The translations under genes and the position numbers were made by a program. The notes beneath the pieces were generated by a model. That model made no database searches. It worked only from the letters and a program-made list of their open reading frames with translations, and was not told the origin of the DNA. From Streptococcus zalophi (GTDB taxonomy: Bacteria > Bacillota > Bacilli > Lactobacillales > Streptococcaceae), in the NCBI RefSeq assembly GCF_016481285.1, contig NZ_JAENBP010000003.1, forward strand, positions 158,166 through 222,165: a stretch of 64,000 nucleotides of DNA. The letters are read 5' to 3'. Each line of letters starts with the position of its first letter. Positions within the stretch are counted from its first letter, which is position 1. This document shows, piece after piece, positions 26,044-35,771 of this stretch.

Positions 26044-26096
26044 GTCAAATCCCTTCTAAACTTATTTCTTTTATCCATTATACCACTTTTAACCCC

Positions 26097-26125
26097 AAAA
26101 AGACTAGTTTTTAACTAGTCTTTTT
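26097..26125 (-). terminator. Terminator of the CBS-domain membrane protein gene
   Basis: On the minus strand AAAAAGACTAGTT and AACTAGTCTTTTT form a 13-bp stem with a very short loop; the stem overlaps the last codons of the gene ending at 26115. Confidence 0.85.
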
Positions 26126-27449
26126 CAGCTAAGTCTGGAACTTCTGTTATCATAATTTTCAATTTTGTTACACGACCATCTCTCACCTTATCATTCACTA
26201 AAACTAAGTGTTTATCTTTTGAGTCGACTTCGTAGTAACGTTTTTCATCAGGACTAGGAATAGTCCCGACACCTGTTAAGTAAAATCCTGCAATGGTATC
26301 AACATCATCACTTTCAAGAGTTGTATCAAAGTAATCATTAAATTCATTAATGGTCATTATTCCAACTACGATGTAAGTATTATCTGCTATTTCACGAACA
26401 AATTCAGACGCCTTATCAGATTCATCATCAATCTCACCAACAATTTCTTCTAATAAATCTTCTAAAGTCACAAGCCCTGCCACCCCACCATACTCATCAA
26501 GCAAAATTGCCATCTGATTTTGTGTATTTCTTAGGGCACTTAATAAATCGTCAACAAAAATAGTCTCAGGAACAAATAAAGGCTCTTGTAAAATACGACG
26601 AATATTAATATTTTCAAAGCCTTCATTAAAACCAGCATTTAATAATTTTTTCGTATGAATTAAACCAATCACCTTATCACGATCATCATCATAAACTGGT
26701 ATTCTAGAAAATGATTCTTTTAAAATAGCTTTGATGATTTCTTGTGAGTCATCGTTAATATCGACCATGAAGGCATCTGTTCTAGGTACCATCAATTCAC
26801 GCGCCATCATTTCATCAAGTGAAAAAACACCTTGAAGCATCTCAATCTCATCAGCATCTAAAGTAGCTTCACTTTTCGTTAACATATATTCAATTTCATC
26901 ACGCGTCATTTGTTGGTCAGCATCATCAAAAGTCATCGGAGTAATACGACTCAACAAATTAGTGGTTGCTGATAATAACCAGACAAAAGGACTAACCACT
27001 TTTCCTAAGAAAATAATAAATGGCACTGCTGCAACGGCTAGATTTTCTTTCAAATTCATTGCAATACGCTTAGGATAAAGTTCTCCTAAAACGATAGAAA
27101 TATAGGTTAGAAAAGCAAGCGAAATAATACCACCAATTGTTTCGGCAGACGGTGAATCACCAAACCAAGAAGCGATTACCTTTCCTAAAGAATCCGCCAA
27201 TTTAGCCCCTGATAAAAGGGTTAAGAGGGTAATACCGACTTGAATGGTAGACAGAAAATTATTAGGATTTTCTAGAACTTTCAGCAAACGCATATATTTG
27301 TGATCGCCTTCAGCTGCTTTTTGTTCTACTCGCGAACGATTTAAAGAAACCAAAGCCATTTCACTGGCTGAGAAAAAAGCATTAAAAAGAGTCAAAACAA
27401 TTAGTAATAATAACTGTAACATTATCGATTGACTGCTCGGGTCTTCCAT
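26115..27449 (-). CDS. HlyC/CorC-family membrane protein with CBS domains (hemolysin-like)
   Basis: A 444-residue protein: an N-terminal DUF21/CNNM domain with about four membrane helices (residues ~8-150), a CBS-domain pair (LMVPRTDAFMVD to EEIVGEIDDESD) and a C-terminal CorC_HlyC domain. The GGVAGLVTLEDLLEEIVG signature in the second CBS domain is typical. Although often named hemolysin, members of this family act in Mg or Co transport. No riboswitch was recognised upstream. A metal-ion role is inferred. Confidence 0.9.
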   Translation of the reverse strand: MEDPSSQSIMLQLLLLIVLTLFNAFFSASEMALVSLNRSRVEQKAAEGDHKYMRLLKVLENPNNFLSTIQVGITLLTLLSGAKLADSLGKVIASWFGDSPSAETIGGIISLAFLTYISIVLGELYPKRIAMNLKENLAVAAVPFIIFLGKVVSPFVWLLSATTNLLSRITPMTFDDADQQMTRDEIEYMLTKSEATLDADEIEMLQGVFSLDEMMARELMVPRTDAFMVDINDDSQEIIKAILKESFSRIPVYDDDRDKVIGLIHTKKLLNAGFNEGFENINIRRILQEPLFVPETIFVDDLLSALRNTQNQMAILLDEYGGVAGLVTLEDLLEEIVGEIDDESDKASEFVREIADNTYIVVGIMTINEFNDYFDTTLESDDVDTIAGFYLTGVGTIPSPDEKRYYEVDSKDKHLVLVNDKVRDGRVTKLKIMITEVPDLAEKD

Positions 27450-27577
27450 TATAATATATCTCCTAATATTTTTAATATAGCTTATTTATTATACCATATT
27501 TCTTAAATAATGTAGTAAAATGCCACATATTACCATCAAAAAGGTATTTAAGTGATGAAAATCAATTTGATTCTCTT

Positions 27578-28123
27578 TTAAAGACTCCTTTTTTCAATCA
27601 TGATTAAAAAAGGGGGATAGTTAACTTGATTGACCGGCTGATAGCGCATAACAGTGTATTGATTTTGAGATAAGGTTTTGAGAAACTGCTCTAGAGCATC
27701 TTTTTCTATTTGACCCCCGTCATGGCCATAATAGACCATGATAGAAATCCGGCCGCCAGCTTTTAGTAATGCTAACGTTTTCTCTAAGGCCTTAATCGTT
27801 GAGTCTGGTTTTGTAACAATCGTTTTATCAGCCTTTGGGAGATACCCTAAATTAAAAATAGCCACGTCAATCTCACTAAGGTAGTTATCAATATGTTCAT
27901 GACTGTCTAAAACGAGCTGTACATTTTGATAACCAGAAGTTAGTAGCTTTTCTTTTGTCGTTTTAAGTGCTATTTCTTGAATGTCAAAGGCATAAACTTT
28001 CTTGGCATGTTTAGCAAGAAATAACGTATCATAACCATTTCCCATGGTAGCATCAAGTGCGATACTTTGATCGGTAAGAACTTCAGCTAAGAAATCATGT
28101 GATAATTGAATAGGATTTTTCAT
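27578..28123 (-). CDS. mnmM: SAM-dependent tRNA methyltransferase, MnmM (YtqB) type
   Basis: Class I methyltransferase of 181 residues. ALDATMGNGYDTLFLAKHA is the SAM-binding glycine loop and VYAFDIQEIAL the acidic residue after strand 2; FNLGYLPKADK is the motif IV region. The family YtqB has been assigned as MnmM, which completes the mnm5s2U modification at the wobble base of certain tRNAs in Gram-positives. It seems to be a single gene with about 125 bases on either side. Confidence 0.8.
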   Translation of the reverse strand: MKNPIQLSHDFLAEVLTDQSIALDATMGNGYDTLFLAKHAKKVYAFDIQEIALKTTKEKLLTSGYQNVQLVLDSHEHIDNYLSEIDVAIFNLGYLPKADKTIVTKPDSTIKALEKTLALLKAGGRISIMVYYGHDGGQIEKDALEQFLKTLSQNQYTVMRYQPVNQVNYPPFLIMIEKRSL

Positions 28124-28200
28124 AGTTAACCTCTTGATATCTTGTTATTAGTTATCATCAATCACTCTTTTTTGTTGACTGATTATCTTCATTCTAACAT

Positions 28201-28235
28201 AAAAAAACTATTCTCTTACTAATAAAAGAATAGCA
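28201..28235 (-). terminator. Terminator of the ribU / PAP2 operon
   Basis: On the minus strand GCTATTCT and AGAATAG pair around a 14-base loop and are followed by a run of seven T. It begins 15 bases after the stop of the PAP2 phosphatase gene. Confidence 0.8.
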
Positions 28236-28250
28236 TTATCAAACAAATTC

Positions 28251-28904
28251 TTATTTTTGTAGGCTTTTAAAACGCCACTTAAAGCGCCACTCATCGTAAT
28301 AAGGGAAAATAAGATTTAGACAACCAAAAGCTAACAATAATCCTGCTAGAACATCACTAGGATAATGAACACCAAGATAGATGCGTGATAACGAAATAAT
28401 GATTATTAAAGCAACTAGTGCCAAAAGAACCAGTTTTTTCAAAAAACCATCTTTTAAGCGTTGTTGAAAGATAATAAAGAGAGTGCCAAAAATTAAGAGA
28501 GACCCAGTCGCATGACCACTTGGAAAAGAAAAACCATGTTCAACGATTAAGTGAGGGATATCAGGACGCTCACGAACGTATAAATTTTTTAAAACAATGA
28601 TTAAAATACCTGCCAAACTACCACTAAAAAGCATGAACAAGCCTTCTGCTTTCCATTTTTTCCAAAAATAAAAAAATAAAAATAAGACTGTTACAATAAT
28701 AACTTGTGACAAAACATTACCAATAATCGTAATATGACTTAAAAAAACAGTCACCAGTTGTGGCAACTGCCCCCTTAGCGCATTTTGAATCGTTGTATCA
28801 AAGCTTACTAGCGTCTGTGGGAAAAACTTAACAAGGTAACCAAGCATCACAAAAAAGAGTATGCTAAAAGAGGCTACTAGTAAATGTTGTTGTTTTTGTT
28901 TCAT
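28251..28904 (-). CDS. PAP2-family membrane phosphatase
   Basis: A 217-residue membrane protein with about six helices and the three PAP2 motifs: KNLYVRERPDIPHL, PSGHATGS and SRIYLGVHYPSDVLAG, with the two catalytic histidines present. Such enzymes dephosphorylate undecaprenyl pyrophosphate or phosphatidylglycerophosphate on the outer membrane face. It overlaps the ribU stop by 4 bases and so falls under the FMN riboswitch. Whether it has a link to riboflavin is doubtful; the pairing may be only positional. Confidence 0.88.
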   Translation of the reverse strand: MKQKQQHLLVASFSILFFVMLGYLVKFFPQTLVSFDTTIQNALRGQLPQLVTVFLSHITIIGNVLSQVIIVTVLFLFFYFWKKWKAEGLFMLFSGSLAGILIIVLKNLYVRERPDIPHLIVEHGFSFPSGHATGSLLIFGTLFIIFQQRLKDGFLKKLVLLALVALIIIISLSRIYLGVHYPSDVLAGLLLAFGCLNLIFPYYDEWRFKWRFKSLQK

Positions 28905-29464
28905 ACTTTACAAGTCTCCAAGAATGATTTCATTGAAAGATAAATAATACCAAATGCCACTGAAAACAAAATCCCCTGAACAATATTAAATGGAATAACC
29001 ATAGCCACAATATATTTGCTAATGCCAATAAACTGACCAATATCAAAATTGGCAAAAGTAGCATACAAAGGAACGGCATAAAAAATATTTAAAATAATCA
29101 TAGCAAGTGTTAAGAGTGTTGTTGCTAGGATACTTGAAATCACGTAGGTTTTTCGTGTTCTCTTATGATTCCAATAAAGAGCAAAAACAAGGACAAATAT
29201 TCCTGTTGCAACGACATTCATCGGTAAGCCAATTAAATCATTGACACCAGTATTATTTAAGAAAAATTTCAAAGCTGTTCTTAACAGTAAAATAATATAA
29301 GCGGATTTTAGATCAAAAAGAACAAGTCCTATTAGAACAGGGATAATACTAAAGTCTATTTTTAAAAATTCGGCTCCCGGAATAATGGGAAAGTTAAGAA
29401 GCATCAATATAAAAGAAAGAGCTCCTAAGATAGCCATATGGGCTAATTGTTTTGTTTTTAACAT
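28901..29464 (-). CDS. ribU: Riboflavin ECF transporter substrate-binding subunit RibU
   Basis: S-component of 187 residues with about six membrane helices that captures riboflavin and works with the ECF energising module. The first helix, KQLAHMAILGALSFILML, with the preceding basic residues, and INFP-like FPIIPGAEFLKIDFS segment are typical of RibU. An FMN riboswitch immediately upstream confirms the substrate class. It overlaps the PAP2 phosphatase gene by 4 bases and leads the operon. Confidence 0.94.
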   Translation of the reverse strand: MLKTKQLAHMAILGALSFILMLLNFPIIPGAEFLKIDFSIIPVLIGLVLFDLKSAYIILLLRTALKFFLNNTGVNDLIGLPMNVVATGIFVLVFALYWNHKRTRKTYVISSILATTLLTLAMIILNIFYAVPLYATFANFDIGQFIGISKYIVAMVIPFNIVQGILFSVAFGIIYLSMKSFLETCKV

Positions 29465-29532
29465 AAAAAAATTCCTCCAATTTTTTCAAATTGAAAGAAG
29501 TCACAAAGAGTTAAGCAAGCAAAAAACCCTTC

Positions 29533-29649
29533 GTCTTCTTCCATCCAGACTTTACTGTCGGTTGTGGAATTACACCACATCAGCTTTCGCTCGCGGACTT
29601 CTAGTATCCTAGTTACCGCCGGTCGGGAGTTACACCCTGCCCTGAAGAC
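29533..29649 (-). ncRNA. FMN riboswitch (RFN element) controlling ribU
   Basis: On the minus strand GTCTTCAGGGCAGGGTGTAA opens the element and is closed by GATGGAAGAAGAC; GTCTTC and GAAGAC form P1. Conserved blocks between them include CTCCCGACCGGCGGTAA, AGTCCGCGAGC, TGATGTGGTGTAATTCCAC and ACCGACAGT, in the order seen in FMN riboswitches. A T-run follows closely (GAAGGGTTTTTT), suggesting transcription attenuation when FMN is abundant. Confidence 0.96.
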
Positions 29650-29732
29650 ATTCTTATCATACCAAAAAAGTTTTTTTTTAGCAAGATATGATGCTTACAC
29701 AATGTTTCAAATAAAAAATGACGGTTTGTAAA

Positions 29733-29759
29733 GAAAAAAATCAGATTAAAAATCTGATT
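29733..29759 (-). terminator. Rho-independent terminator of trmL
   Basis: On the minus strand AATCAGATT and AATCTGATT form a 9-bp stem with a TTT loop, then a T-run. It lies about 60 bases after the trmL stop and upstream of the FMN riboswitch. Confidence 0.88.
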
Positions 29760-29820
29760 CATTAATATAATATTTATACTTGAAAAAATTTTCAAAACAC
29801 ATCCTACTAAGACCATTATT

Positions 29821-30363
29821 TTATTTTAATTTATCTTGCTGATACTGATGACTTAATTCTAAACCAGAAAAATGCTGTTGACGCAAGGCTTCATAAACGA
29901 TTAAACAAACCGTATTAGACAAATTGAGACTTCTTACATGCTCATCATTCATCGGAATACGCAAGGCTTTTTGGGCATGACTGCGCATAAAAGATTCTGG
30001 AAGTCCCTTATCTTCTCTCCCAAAAAGAAAATAATGAGTGTCACCGTCGTCATATGACACTTCAGAATATGTTTTTTCAGCAAATTTAGTGATTAAATGA
30101 AGTTTTCCATCACAGTTTGTCATAAAATCTTCTAAACTATCGTAGAAAAAAACAGTTAATTTATCCCAATAATCAAGGCCAGCGCGTTTCATTTTCTTAT
30201 CGTCAATTGGAAAACCCATCGGTTGAATGATGTGAAGGGGGGCGTTCGTTGCAGCACATGTTCTAGCAATATTTCCCGTATTAGCAGGAATTTGGGGTTC
30301 AAATAAGACGATGTGATTTTTAGCTAAAATGGGTGGTTTTTGTGATTTTAAAGGTTCTATCAT
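29821..30363 (-). CDS. trmL: tRNA (cytidine/uridine-34 2'-O)-methyltransferase TrmL
   Basis: SPOUT-class methyltransferase of 180 residues that methylates the ribose of the wobble base in leucine tRNAs. [20 protein letters not shown] is motif 1, [10 protein letters not shown] motif 2 and [17 protein letters not shown] motif 3, including the knot-forming residues. The ATG at 30363 follows GGGAG, so the 13-residue upstream extension is not needed. A structured leader with a terminator-like hairpin precedes it (30391-30480). Single-gene unit ending in its own terminator. Confidence 0.92.
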   Translation of the reverse strand: MIEPLKSQKPPILAKNHIVLFEPQIPANTGNIARTCAATNAPLHIIQPMGFPIDDKKMKRAGLDYWDKLTVFFYDSLEDFMTNCDGKLHLITKFAEKTYSEVSYDDGDTHYFLFGREDKGLPESFMRSHAQKALRIPMNDEHVRSLNLSNTVCLIVYEALRQQHFSGLELSHQYQQDKLK

Positions 30364-30390
30364 TGCTATCTCCCTCTTTTTAATTGATAA

Positions 30391-30480
30391 CAAAAAAACC
30401 ACGAAACCCGGAGTCTAGGCTCGGCAGATATCGTGGTTGATGGTGATTCACAAACTTAAATCACAACAGATCTGATTTAA
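30391..30480 (-). promoter_or_regulatory. Structured leader / attenuator upstream of trmL
   Basis: On the minus strand a first hairpin, GTGATT...AATCAC, with a 10-base loop is followed by AACCACGA...TCGTGGTT enclosing the inner pair CCGAG/CTCCGG and then seven T. The second hairpin would end transcription 28 bases before the trmL ATG unless prevented. A conserved Lactobacillales RNA called the 23S-methyl motif is known upstream of rRNA methyltransferase genes; similarity to it is possible but not checked. The ligand or signal is unknown. Confidence 0.6.
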
Positions 30481-30669
30481 ATCAGTGAATGGTACTATTA
30501 GTATAGCATTTTTATCTGAATTGTCAACAAATCCAATCTTAAAATATTGTTTAAAACGTTTTCTTTTCTACCACGTGTCATTTGTGAAATAATGACATGT
30601 TTTTTTCTTAAAAAAGATGATATTTTTGTAAAAAAAGGGTATGATAGTTACTATATATTGGAGGTTATC

Positions 30670-32016
30670 ATGAGAATAATTGTCGTTGGTGGCGGTAAAG
30701 TTGGCGCGGCACTTTGTCGTTCCTTAGTTGATGAGAACCACAACGTTGTTTTAATTGAACAAAAAGAATCCGTCTTATCCCAAGTTGTTAAACGTAATGA
30801 CATTATTGGTATTATTGGGAATGGCGCTAATTTTAAAATTTTGGAACAGGCAGATGTTGCCAACTGTGATATCTTTATATCTATTACCGATAAAGATGAA
30901 GTTAATATGATTGCTGCTAGTTTGGCTAAAAAAATGGGAGCCAAAAAAACAATTGTAAGGGTTAGAAATCCAGAATACTCTAATCCTTATTTTAAAGAAA
31001 AAAATTTCTTAGGTTTCTCTCTTATGGTTAATCCAGAACTTCTCACCGCACGCTATATTGCAAACGCTGTGGAGTTTCCAAACGCACTATCAGTAGAACA
31101 TTTTGTGAGTGGTAGAATTATGCTCATGGCTTTTAAAATTAAAAACAATAGTGTTCTCTCTGATATGACGTTGTCGCAATTTCGTAAGAAATTCCAAAAC
31201 ATTGTTATCTGTGCGATTGAGCGTGATAGTCAAATTATTATACCTGACGGAGAAGCAACTATTTTAAATCAAGATAATATTTATGTGACTGGAAATCGTC
31301 AAGAGATGATTGCATTTCATAATTTTCTTAAAAAAAGAATTGTTAAAAGTCTTATGATTATTGGTGCGGGAAAGATTGCTTATTACCTGCTCACCCTTTT
31401 AAAACAAACTAAAATTAAGATTAAATTAATTGAAATCAATCCCAAAAGAGCAGCATTATTTAGTGAAGATTTCCCAAATATTCATATTGTTGAAGGAGAC
31501 GGCACCACTAAAAATCTTCTCTTAGAAGAACGTGCTGATCACTATGATGCGGTTGCAACGTTAACAGGTGTCGATGAGGAAAATATTGTTGCCTCAATGT
31601 TTTTAGACTCTCTTGGTGTCCAAAAAAATATCACCAAAGTCAATCGAACAAGTCTTTTAGAAATTATAAAAGGTGAAGAATTTTCAAGTATTGTAACACC
31701 TAAAGCTATTGCCGTTGACGCTATTATGCACTTTATTCGCGGTCGTGTTAATGCACAGCACTCTAACTTAGATGCTATGCACCATGTTGCTAATGGGCGT
31801 ATCGAGACCCTACAATTTGAAATTAGGGAAAATAACCGCATGGCTGGTCAAACCCTTTCTTCCATTAAATTGAAAAAGAATGTTTTGATTGCTGCTATTA
31901 TCCGTCAAGGTAAAAATATTTACCCAACAGGTGAGGATATTTTCCAAGTTGGCGATAAAATTGTGGTCATCACTCTACTTAACAATGCTAATAATATCTA
32001 TGATTTGTTGAGGTAA
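30670..32016 (+). CDS. trkA: Potassium uptake regulatory subunit TrkA
   Basis: Cytoplasmic NAD-binding gating subunit of the TrkH potassium channel, 448 residues. It consists of two repeats, each with an RCK_N Rossmann domain (MRIIVVGGGKVGAALC at residue 1 and MIIGAGKIAYYLL near residue 233) and an RCK_C domain. The ATG at 30670 follows GGAGG, so the long upstream in-frame extension is not part of the gene. It is 3 bases upstream of trkH and divergent from trmL. Control by c-di-AMP is known for related proteins but cannot be read from this sequence. Confidence 0.94.
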   Translation: MRIIVVGGGKVGAALCRSLVDENHNVVLIEQKESVLSQVVKRNDIIGIIGNGANFKILEQADVANCDIFISITDKDEVNMIAASLAKKMGAKKTIVRVRNPEYSNPYFKEKNFLGFSLMVNPELLTARYIANAVEFPNALSVEHFVSGRIMLMAFKIKNNSVLSDMTLSQFRKKFQNIVICAIERDSQIIIPDGEATILNQDNIYVTGNRQEMIAFHNFLKKRIVKSLMIIGAGKIAYYLLTLLKQTKIKIKLIEINPKRAALFSEDFPNIHIVEGDGTTKNLLLEERADHYDAVATLTGVDEENIVASMFLDSLGVQKNITKVNRTSLLEIIKGEEFSSIVTPKAIAVDAIMHFIRGRVNAQHSNLDAMHHVANGRIETLQFEIRENNRMAGQTLSSIKLKKNVLIAAIIRQGKNIYPTGEDIFQVGDKIVVITLLNNANNIYDLLR

Positions 32017-32019
32017 GTC

Positions 32020-33459
32020 ATGAATAAAAGTATGGTACGTTTTTTATTAGCAAGACTCCTTGTCATTGAAGCTGCCTTATTACTGGTTCCCTTAGGAGTT
32101 TCCTTTATCTATAAGGAATCAATGACTGTCATCTCTAGTTTTTTAATCACCATGGCACTGTTATTAATCATTGGTGGTGTGGGGTGTCTTTCTAAGCCGA
32201 AAAATTTTAGAATTTATACTAAAGAAGGGTTTCTCATTGTGGCATTATGTTGGATGCTTTGGGCCATCTTTGGAGCACTTCCTTTTGTTCTTTCTGGTCA
32301 AATCCCTAATTACATTGATGCTTTTTTTGAAACCAGTTCAGGTTTTACAACAACGGGTGCAACTGTTTTAAATGATACTGCTGTGCTATCACCTTCTCTA
32401 CTATTTTGGCGAAGTTTTACCCATCTTATTGGTGGAATGGGGGTGCTGGTTTTCGCCCTTGCCATAATGGAAAATAGTAAGAATAGCCACCTAGAAGTGA
32501 TGAGAGCGGAAGTTCCTGGCCCTGTTTTTGGTAAGGTTGTTTCCAAATTAAAAAACACGGCGCAAATTCTCTATATTATCTATTTGGTCATGTTTACTAT
32601 TTTAACACTAGTACTATGGTGGGCTGGTCTGCCTTTATTTGATAGCATAATAACCGCCATGGGAACAGCTGGAACAGGTGGTTTTGCCGTCTATAATGAT
32701 AGTATCGCTCACTATAATAGCTCTCTCATTACAAACATTGTCGCTGTTGGGATGTTAATATTTGGTATTAATTTCAATCTTTATTATTTGCTACTTATTG
32801 GCAAGTTAAAAAGTTTTTTTAAGGATGATGAATTAAAAGCCTATCTCCTAATCATTGCGATTGCTGTTGGTCTTCTTTTCTTAAATGTTGGTGGTTTATA
32901 TGCCTCAACACAAGAAGCCTTTGAGAGAATTTTCTTTCAAGTATCAACAACCCTAACATCAACTGGTTTTGGATTAAATGATGTCACCTTTTGGCCGTTA
33001 TTTTCCCAGATTATTCTCTTACTCCTTATGTTTATCGGAGGTTCAGCAGGTTCTACTGCTGGTGGATTTAAAGTGATGCGAGTGCTTATTCTCTTAAAAA
33101 TTGCATATAATCAAATGCTCTTAAATCTCTATCCTAATCGTATCGTTTCCTTACATATCAATGGTGACGTTTTGGATAAGAAAACGCAGCATAGTATTTT
33201 AAGATACTTTGTTATTTACGTCATGATTTTTATTAGTCTCGTTTTTTTGATTAGTATTGATAATAATCAACTCATGATTGTTGTTAGTGCAGTTGCAAGT
33301 ATCTTGAACAATATTGGACCAATGCTTGGAACTTCTGAGAATTTCTCTATTTTTAGTCCTTTCTCAAAAATACTATTATCTTTAGCCATGATTGCTGGAC
33401 GTTTAGAATTATACCCCATGTTATTACTCTTTTCATCAAAAACATGGTCAAAACAATAA
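32020..33459 (+). CDS. trkH: Potassium channel subunit TrkH
   Basis: Membrane protein of 479 residues that forms the potassium pathway. Four selectivity-filter-like loops are visible, including TSSGFTTTGATV, GTAGTGGFAVYND and TTLTSTGFGLND, as expected for the four-fold M1-P-M2 repeats of the TrkH/KtrB family. It follows trkA by 3 bases in a two-gene operon and is followed by a strong terminator. Length fits TrkH rather than the shorter KtrB. Confidence 0.94.
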   Translation: MNKSMVRFLLARLLVIEAALLLVPLGVSFIYKESMTVISSFLITMALLLIIGGVGCLSKPKNFRIYTKEGFLIVALCWMLWAIFGALPFVLSGQIPNYIDAFFETSSGFTTTGATVLNDTAVLSPSLLFWRSFTHLIGGMGVLVFALAIMENSKNSHLEVMRAEVPGPVFGKVVSKLKNTAQILYIIYLVMFTILTLVLWWAGLPLFDSIITAMGTAGTGGFAVYNDSIAHYNSSLITNIVAVGMLIFGINFNLYYLLLIGKLKSFFKDDELKAYLLIIAIAVGLLFLNVGGLYASTQEAFERIFFQVSTTLTSTGFGLNDVTFWPLFSQIILLLLMFIGGSAGSTAGGFKVMRVLILLKIAYNQMLLNLYPNRIVSLHINGDVLDKKTQHSILRYFVIYVMIFISLVFLISIDNNQLMIVVSAVASILNNIGPMLGTSENFSIFSPFSKILLSLAMIAGRLELYPMLLLFSSKTWSKQ

Positions 33460-33492
33460 AAATATCTTCCTCTTTCAGGAAGATATTTTTAT
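33458..33492 (+). terminator. Rho-independent terminator of trkA-trkH
   Basis: AAAAATATCTTCCT and AGGAAGATATTTTT form a long stem with a short CTTTC-type loop, followed by T-rich sequence, directly at the trkH stop. Confidence 0.92.
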
Positions 33493-33528
33493 TAATTCTT
33501 ATTGCTTAAGATTAAAAACATAGGTTAA

Positions 33529-33768
33529 TTATTCTTCTTTATTTCGCTTTAAGCTGAAATAATCTGGCACACTGTCTTTTCCTCCTTCAACAAAGGGATG
33601 ACAACGTAAAATTCTTGCAATTCCCATCAATACACCTTTTATCCCATGTTTATCAATAGCTGTAATCATGTATTGAGAACAAGTTGGTTGATACCGACAA
33701 GAAGGTGGAAAAAGAGGTGAAATCCATTTTTGATAGCCTCTAACCAGTAAAATTAATAATTTTTTCAT
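33529..33768 (-). CDS. yidD: Membrane protein insertion efficiency factor YidD
   Basis: Small protein of 79 residues, inner-face membrane associated, thought to help YidC insert proteins. The family signature [19 protein letters not shown] with its conserved cysteines and [11 protein letters not shown] are intact. It is the last gene of a long minus-strand operon and overlaps rluB by 4 bases; yidC itself is at 42162. Confidence 0.94.
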   Translation of the reverse strand: MKKLLILLVRGYQKWISPLFPPSCRYQPTCSQYMITAIDKHGIKGVLMGIARILRCHPFVEGGKDSVPDYFSLKRNKEE

Positions 33769-34490
33769 TTGATATGATTGACGGCCGCATTATGCAGCTG
33801 ACTAATTTCCTTTTTATTTAAACGACGTGACTCTCCCGGACGAAGCCCAGTTAAATCTAAGGTGCCAAAACGCGTTCTTGAGAGTTTATCTACTGGTAGT
33901 CCAACTGATTCAAACATTTTTTTAACTTGATGATGACGACCTTCATGGATGACTAATTCAACCACGGAACGATTTTTATCACGATCAACTTTGATAATGT
34001 TGTATCTAGCTGGCTTGGTTTTTTTACCATCAATCACAACCCCTCTTGTTAAAGGACGTAAATTTTCTTTGTTGGCTAATCCCTTAACGCGAGCAACATA
34101 GACTTTATCAATTTCATTTCTAGGGTGAATCATTTTATCAGTAAAATCCCCATCATTGGTTAAAATGATAAGACCCGTTGTATCCCAATCTAGACGTCCA
34201 ACAGGGTAAATACGTTCTTTCACTTCTGGTAATAAATCAAGAACTGTTTTTCGCCCTTTATCATCTGAAACGCTTGAGATGACACCTCTTGGTTTATTTA
34301 AGAGATAATAGACTTTTTCTTCATTATAAATGGGACTACCATTGATTTCCACTTGGTCATGCACTTTAATCGTAGTCGCAAGATTGGTCACAACTTTACC
34401 ATTGACTGTGACTTGTTCTGATGTTATCAATTCCTCTGCTTTTCGTCTACTAGCAATACCAGCATGTGCAATATATTTATTAATTCTCAT
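33765..34490 (-). CDS. rluB: Pseudouridine synthase RluB (23S rRNA)
   Basis: Protein of 241 residues: an N-terminal S4 RNA-binding domain ([20 protein letters not shown]) followed by an RsuA/RluB-type catalytic domain with [17 protein letters not shown], whose first Asp is catalytic. It isomerises a uridine in helix 89 of 23S rRNA by family analogy. It overlaps scpB by 11 bases and yidD by 4, in the order scpA-scpB-rluB-yidD common to streptococci. Confidence 0.93.
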   Translation of the reverse strand: MRINKYIAHAGIASRRKAEELITSEQVTVNGKVVTNLATTIKVHDQVEINGSPIYNEEKVYYLLNKPRGVISSVSDDKGRKTVLDLLPEVKERIYPVGRLDWDTTGLIILTNDGDFTDKMIHPRNEIDKVYVARVKGLANKENLRPLTRGVVIDGKKTKPARYNIIKVDRDKNRSVVELVIHEGRHHQVKKMFESVGLPVDKLSRTRFGTLDLTGLRPGESRRLNKKEISQLHNAAVNHIK

Positions 34491-35067
34491 TGTTATTTCC
34501 TAACTCTTCTTCTAGTGATAAAGGCTCTTTAAAAAGAGTTACTTCTTCTTCTTTCAACGCAATGGTTGAGGCATCGGGTAATTCTGTAATGTCATTTATT
34601 CCCATGAAATCAAGAAAATAATCTGTGGTAATATAAAGATTTGGACGACCAATCACTTCTTTTTTGCCATCTTCACGGATTAAATCATAGGCTTGTAATT
34701 TAGTAATCACACTGCTAGAATTAACTCCTCTGATGTCATCAATTTCAATTCGAGTGATAGGTTGCTTATAGGCAATAATCGATAACACTTCAAGACTAGC
34801 TCTTGTTAAGCTTTGATTGATGGGGGTTTTAGCAAATTCTTGCAGCAAGTCAGCAAAATTTTCCTTTGTCACTATTTTATAGCTATTTGAGGATTCTATC
34901 AAACATAAACTACTATTATCATCTTCTTGATACTTTTGAGATAACTTTTCTAATTGTTGCTTTAAGGCCGAAGGCGTTATTTCTAGAAAATGTGATAATT
35001 GTCTTAAACTAAGTCCTTCTTCACCAGCAACAAATAGTAACGCTTCAATTTTAGATAAATAGGTCAT
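34480..35067 (-). CDS. scpB: Segregation and condensation protein B
   Basis: Kleisin-interacting winged-helix protein of 195 residues that with ScpA and SMC forms the condensin-like complex for chromosome segregation. [18 protein letters not shown] near the N-terminus and [20 protein letters not shown] in the middle are the conserved SMC_ScpB segments. Overlaps both scpA (4 bases) and rluB. The acidic C-terminus [10 protein letters not shown] is variable in the family. Confidence 0.95.
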   Translation of the reverse strand: MTYLSKIEALLFVAGEEGLSLRQLSHFLEITPSALKQQLEKLSQKYQEDDNSSLCLIESSNSYKIVTKENFADLLQEFAKTPINQSLTRASLEVLSIIAYKQPITRIEIDDIRGVNSSSVITKLQAYDLIREDGKKEVIGRPNLYITTDYFLDFMGINDITELPDASTIALKEEEVTLFKEPLSLEEELGNNNEN

Positions 35068-35771
35068 GCATTTCCCCTGACTAACAAAATATCACCAAAA
35101 TTTTCTTTTTGTGTGACAACAATACTTTGCACCTTAATTAATTCCAAGGTTGCTAGAAAAATCGTAATCATCTCATTAATATTATGACTTTCTTCAAACA
35201 ATTCTCTTAAGGTAATCTTTTGAAAAGTTGTCATTTTCTCTTCTATAAAAATCATCATATCTTCAATACGAAAATCATCTCTTTCAATAGTCGTATGTGT
35301 ATTTTTAATCTGTTTTTGCTTTTCAGCCATAATAGTGGAAAAAGCTAAATAGATATCAAGCACCGACTTATCATGATTTAAAGTCATATCTTCATAAATC
35401 AGTTCTTGCTTGGGTTTTGAAAAATACAAAGCCCTTTTTTGGTGCTGTTCAGCCATTTTTTGACTAAGCTCTTTAAACTGACGATACTCCTCAATCTGTT
35501 GTAATAATAACTGTTCAGGATCTTCATCTATGGGCGTTTCTTCAACAACCTTAGGCAGTAAGCGACGACTTTTTATCACCATCAACTGACTCGCCATCAC
35601 CATATAGTCACCAGCAATCTCCAATTTCATCTCTTGTAGTGTCTTGATATAGGTAAGGTATTGTTCTATAACGTCAACAATAGGAACATCATATATGTCC
35701 ATCTGGTATTTTGAGACCAAATGAAGCAAGAGGTCCAACGGACCCTCGAAATCTTTTAATTTTATATCCAT
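35064..35771 (-). CDS. scpA: Segregation and condensation protein A
   Basis: Kleisin subunit of the SMC complex, 235 residues. [19 protein letters not shown] at the N-terminus binds the SMC neck, and the C-terminal winged helix ([22 protein letters not shown], cut by residue limit in this description) binds the SMC head. It shares one base with the XerD-like gene upstream and overlaps scpB by 4 bases. Confidence 0.95.
   Translation of the reverse strand: MDIKLKDFEGPLDLLLHLVSKYQMDIYDVPIVDVIEQYLTYIKTLQEMKLEIAGDYMVMASQLMVIKSRRLLPKVVEETPIDEDPEQLLLQQIEEYRQFKELSQKMAEQHQKRALYFSKPKQELIYEDMTLNHDKSVLDIYLAFSTIMAEKQKQIKNTHTTIERDDFRIEDMMIFIEEKMTTFQKITLRELFEESHNINEMITIFLATLELIKVQSIVVTQKENFGDILLVRGNA

Noticed and set aside
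29613..29816. 67-codon frame over the FMN riboswitch
   Set aside because: Covers conserved riboswitch bases and a terminator; not coding.
30651..30944. 97-codon minus-strand frame opposite trkA
   Set aside because: Shadow of the first RCK domain; the true gene is on the plus strand with GGAGG.
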